The position numbers were made by a program, and so were the translations under genes. The notes below the pieces were generated by a model that searched no databases, had not been told where the DNA came from, and saw only the letters and a list, made by a program, of their open reading frames with translations. Source: CAYPNP01 sp964412195 (GTDB lineage: Bacteria > Acidobacteriota > JAAYUB01). From it: a DNA stretch of 57,709 nucleotides. This document shows positions 55,084-57,709 of the stretch, in pieces (position 1 is the first letter of the stretch; each line of letters begins with the position of its first letter). The stretch is from assembly GCA_964412195.1 (NCBI GenBank), contig CAYPNP010000027.1, positions 1 through 57,709 of the forward strand. The letters are read 5' to 3'.

Positions 55084-55113
55084 ACGCCCGCGATCACGGG
55101 CGTCTCTGTTTTT
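55084..55113 (+). terminator. Intrinsic terminator after atpE
   Basis: Stem ACGCCCG / CGGGCGT with a 6-base loop (CGATCA), followed by CTCTGTTTTT. It lies 50 bases after the atpE stop and ends the nuo-FO transcript. Best terminator of the window. Confidence 0.8.
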
Positions 55114-55140
55114 CGGGCGGCGGGATCCGGGCCGCGGCCG

Positions 55141-55689
55141 TCATCGCCAGAGGCGGCCGGACTCCTCCCAGTACCAGACCTTGACCCGGCCGGCGATGCT
55201 GACGGAAATGGCCGCGTGCTCGGCGTCGGCGTTGGCCAGGTAGATCGTGCCGATGCCCGACCAGCGCCCCGTGGGCCCCACGCTCATCACTTGGCCGGGA
55301 AACGTGATGGGCGCGGAGGGGGCGGAGACCGGCTGCGACGGCGGGCCGAGGATGCCGTCGCAGTCGTACCGGATGCCGGTCGGCAGGTACTGGAACGGCG
55401 AGACCTCCTCGAAGGAGTCCAGGCGCGCGTTGTCGTTCAGGTCCTCTTCCCAGCGCCAGGCGCGGTCGAATTGGTAGAACCGGAGCCGATACCGGCAGTT
55501 CTTGCTCACCGCCAGGTAACGAACCCGCAGCATGTCCATGGCCATCTGGTTGGCTCCCGCGGCCAGCGCGGCGTGTCGGGCATAGCGCAGGAAGCCCGGC
55601 ACCGCGACCAGGGCGATCACTCCGGTCAGCAGCAGGGTCAACAGGAGCTCCATGAGCGAAAATCCCCGTCGAGCGGCGTGACAATTCAT
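55141..55689 (-). CDS. Type II secretion/type IV pilus pseudopilin (GspH/FimT-like)
   Basis: 182 residues with the prepilin signature RRGFSLMELLLTLLLTGVIALVAVPGF; cleavage is expected after the Gly of RRG, leaving an N-methylated Phe and Glu5. The C-terminal part is globular and beta-rich with the FimT/GspH-like ending (IYLANADAEHAAISVSIAGRVKVWYW). GGGAGGTG precedes ATG 55689. No pilus or secretion genes are adjacent, so it is an orphan minor pilin here. Convergent with atpE. Confidence 0.87.
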   Translation of the reverse strand: MNCHAARRGFSLMELLLTLLLTGVIALVAVPGFLRYARHAALAAGANQMAMDMLRVRYLAVSKNCRYRLRFYQFDRAWRWEEDLNDNARLDSFEEVSPFQYLPTGIRYDCDGILGPPSQPVSAPSAPITFPGQVMSVGPTGRWSGIGTIYLANADAEHAAISVSIAGRVKVWYWEESGRLWR

Positions 55690-55788
55690 AGGCACCTCCC
55701 AAAGATTTTTGCTATTCAAACGGGGATGGGTGTAAAATTACGAAAAAAATGTGGTTATTTTTACGGCGGCCGCCGCGCCATGGGACGG

Positions 55789-55817
55789 GTGACAGGGCTT
55801 GGAAAGTATGATACAGT
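55789..55817 (+). promoter_or_regulatory. Candidate promoter for the PP2C gene
   Basis: GTGACA (55789-55794), a 17-base spacer and TACAGT (55812-55817), 40 bases before the start codon. The -10 box is imperfect. Confidence 0.45.
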
Positions 55818-55857
55818 ATGCGCAACAGGCAGATCCTAGCGCCAACGGGTGGTGACA

Positions 55858-56826
55858 ATGGTCGAGCGGGATGAAATTATCGTAGCCGGATTGACTCACC
55901 AGGGGATGATCCGGAAGGATAACCAGGACAGCTACGGTTTCATCGAGCCCGAGTCACCCGAACTCCTGAAGAACCGGGGGCGCCTGTTCATCGTCGCCGA
56001 CGGCCTGGGCGGCCACCGGGGGGGCAAGGTCGCCAGCAAGATGGCGGTGGACATCATCGGCAAGCTGTATTACTCCGTGGAAAAAGATGCGGTCTACCCG
56101 GCCCTGCTCCACGCGCTCGAGGTCGCCAACCGGAGCATCTTCGAGACCAGCAGCAAACACGAGGAGCTCCAGGGCATGGCCACCACCTGTACCGCCCTGG
56201 TGATCCAGCAGCCTTACCTCCACATGGCCCACGTCGGCGACAGCCGGGCCTACCTGATCCGGAACGGCATGATCAAGCAGCTCTCCACCGACCACACCCT
56301 GGTCGAGGAAATGGTCAACAGCGGGATCATCAACCAGAGCGAGGCGCGTTCCCATCCGGACAGCCACATCCTGACCCGCAGCCTGGGGATCCTCCAGGCG
56401 GTCGAGATCGACGTCCTCGAACCGCCGCTGGAACTGCAGCCGGGGGACTCCCTGCTCATGTGCTCCGACGGCTTGACCGTCTATCTCGAGGACCGCGAAA
56501 TCCTGGAAGTCCTCACCGGCCACACCCCCGAGAAGGCGTGCGAGCTGCTGGTGGAAATGGCCAACGAGCGGGGCGGACGGGACAACGTCACGGTGGAGAT
56601 CGTTCACGTCAAGCGCCCCGGCGAGCCGAAGGCGGAAGTCCAGGACAAGACCGAGCCGCTGGTGAGCCACGCCGGCAGGCTGCTCGGGCAGACGGGGCCC
56701 ATCGTCCTGCCGCCGCCCGCCGACGAAAAAGTCGGCGGCGGGGCCGAGCTGTACTGGGCCATGCTGTTCTACCTGATCTACCTGGCTTCCATGGCCATTT
56801 ATTTCTACTTTTTCTTCCGAAAATAA
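55858..56826 (+). CDS. PP2C-type serine/threonine phosphatase with C-terminal membrane anchor
   Basis: 322 residues. PP2C motifs in order: RKDNQDSYGF, FIVADGLGGHRGG (metal Asp), MATTCTALVIQ, HVGDSRAYLIRNG, TDHTLVEEMV, DSLLMCSDGL and GRDNVTVEIVHV, covering about residues 8-240. A linker of about 50 residues and a membrane helix (about 299-319, AMLFYLIYLASMAIYFYFFF) follow, with only a few residues outside. It presumably reverses Ser/Thr kinase phosphorylation at the membrane; no kinase gene is in the window. ATG 55858 is preferred over two in-frame GTGs just upstream. Confidence 0.9.
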   Translation: MVERDEIIVAGLTHQGMIRKDNQDSYGFIEPESPELLKNRGRLFIVADGLGGHRGGKVASKMAVDIIGKLYYSVEKDAVYPALLHALEVANRSIFETSSKHEELQGMATTCTALVIQQPYLHMAHVGDSRAYLIRNGMIKQLSTDHTLVEEMVNSGIINQSEARSHPDSHILTRSLGILQAVEIDVLEPPLELQPGDSLLMCSDGLTVYLEDREILEVLTGHTPEKACELLVEMANERGGRDNVTVEIVHVKRPGEPKAEVQDKTEPLVSHAGRLLGQTGPIVLPPPADEKVGGGAELYWAMLFYLIYLASMAIYFYFFFRK

Positions 56827-57051
56827 CAGATTCACCAAGGGATTTTCTTCCCGCTGCTTCAAATATTTGGTTCCTGTTCCAAAATATTGGACAGGCTTCT
56901 CCAGCAATGCTGTAAACCGATCCAAACGCTCTGTCAACACATAGAATTTAAATGGTTTACGAAGGCTTTGGAATAGCGGAACGTAATGGCAGGAGAATTG
57001 CATCCATTGCGCCGGCAATGCGATCACTACACCCTTTTGATAGGAGGTTCT
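56827..57051. other. Intergenic region before the TonB receptor
   Basis: A 225-base AT-richer spacer. It contains a near-palindrome TCCAAAATATTGGA (about 56877-56892) that could be an operator and a strong ribosome binding site (TAGGAGG) before ATG 57052. No clear promoter hexamers and no word array. Confidence 0.45.
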
Positions 57052-57709
57052 ATGAACGGCTGGCTTAAGCGCTTTACAGTGCTTGCCCTGATCGCGCTCT
57101 CGGCTGTCTGCCTGTGGGCGGCCAACGAGTCGATCGAAGGCACCGTCAAGGACAACACTGGCGGCGTGATTCCCGGCGTGACGGTGGTTCTCACCAGTGT
57201 CGACACCGGGGCGACCCGTCAGGCGCTGTCCGATGACGCCGGTTTCTTTGTGTTCTCCAACATCAAGCCCGGCAACTATGAAATGAGAGCCGAGCTCGAA
57301 GGTTTCCAGCCCGTGAAGATCACGGGGATCAAGCTGGAGATCGGTGACAAGGCGACCCACAACCTGGTCATGACCGTCTCCCAGTTGACCACGGAAGTCG
57401 AGGTCAAGGCGGAAGTGGAACAGGTCGAGACCACCACCTCCGCTCTGGACACCGTCATCGACGAGAAGCGGATCGTGGACCTCCCGCTCAACGGCCGCAA
57501 CCCGCTGAGCCTGGTCTACCTGACCCCGGGCGTGACCTCCTCCACCGCCGGCCCGTCCGCCAACGGCTCCCGCGGCCGCGGCACCAACTACCAGCTGGAC
57601 GGCATCGACAACAATGACACGGCCGTCTACGGCAACGTGGTCGAGACCAACGTCGACGCCACCGCCGAGTTCCGGGTCATCACCTCCAACCCGTCCGCCG
57701 AGTACGGCC
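57052..57709 (+). CDS. TonB-dependent receptor with N-terminal carboxypeptidase-like domain (Oar-type), partial
   Basis: The first 219 residues are visible; the gene continues beyond the window. Signal peptide (about 1-23, LIALSAVCLWAA), a carboxypeptidase regulatory-like beta-sandwich (SIEGTVKDNTGGVIPGVTVVLT ... GNYEMRAELEGFQ, about 27-105), then the start of the plug domain (VVDLPLNGRNPLSLVYLTPGV-like region, about 140-219, with NYQLDGIDNND). These very large outer-membrane proteins are abundant in Acidobacteriota; the ligand is unknown. TAGGAGG precedes the ATG. Confidence 0.93.
   Translation, partial: MNGWLKRFTVLALIALSAVCLWAANESIEGTVKDNTGGVIPGVTVVLTSVDTGATRQALSDDAGFFVFSNIKPGNYEMRAELEGFQPVKITGIKLEIGDKATHNLVMTVSQLTTEVEVKAEVEQVETTTSALDTVIDEKRIVDLPLNGRNPLSLVYLTPGVTSSTAGPSANGSRGRGTNYQLDGIDNNDTAVYGNVVETNVDATAEFRVITSNPSAEYG

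Overview
The window is a high-GC bacterial chromosome segment, probably from an Acidobacteriota-type genome assembled from metagenome data. The evidence for this is: a TonB-dependent receptor with an N-terminal carboxypeptidase-like (Oar-type) domain at the right end, an 11-gene complex I operon without the NADH-oxidising module, a YncE-like/phosphoesterase protein, PAS-rich hybrid kinases, and an exact 100-N scaffold gap (23108-23207). Phylum assignment is inference; no rRNA or tRNA gene was found.

Layout. 1-2360 (-): secreted subtilisin-like protease, cut by the window edge. 2598-5831: hybrid histidine kinase. 5961-8531 (-): helicase fusing a RadC-like JAMM domain to DinG. 8939-16061: NAD cluster (nicotinate phosphoribosyltransferase, nicotinamidase-like hydrolase, glutamine-dependent NAD synthetase), interrupted by an opposite-strand propeller/phosphoesterase. 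16183-19421: tungstate-type ABC importer whose binding protein carries an extra SUOX-like domain with an inserted c-type haem domain. 19663-23050: DRG-like GTPase, degenerate GGDEF protein, type III pantothenate kinase. 23237-25739 (-): two MacB/FtsX-like permeases, divergent from a second hybrid kinase (25817-27565). 27624-31016 (-): secreted protein and a nucleotide-sugar/methyltransferase cluster. 31168-33324: membrane GT-C-like protein with TPRs. 33607-39712: ATP synthase genes b', b, delta, alpha, gamma, beta, epsilon. 39893-42925: HAD phosphatase, decayed PIN toxin locus, helix-hairpin-helix protein of unknown role. 43093-53323: nuoABCDHIJKLMN, followed directly by the missing FO genes atpZ-atpI-atpB-atpE (53328-55034). 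The end holds a pseudopilin, a PP2C phosphatase and the TonB receptor start.

The genes mostly describe respiration and energy coupling (complex I and a split FOF1 ATP synthase), NAD and CoA precursor metabolism, tungstate uptake, and envelope or signalling functions.

The most unusual layer is non-coding. Many intergenic gaps, including gaps inside the atp and tup operons, are filled with short degenerate word arrays. There are about a dozen unrelated word families (for example GAACATCGAACA, GATTGCGGATTGC, CACCGCAAAGGCGCAAAGG, ATGGACCATGGACC, GATGACGAGTACG, GTGACGGAGCCTGGCAC), frequently arranged as two inverted arms around a unique centre. They are absent from the tightly packed nuo operon. 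I regard this multi-family system as the best candidate for something undescribed in the window.
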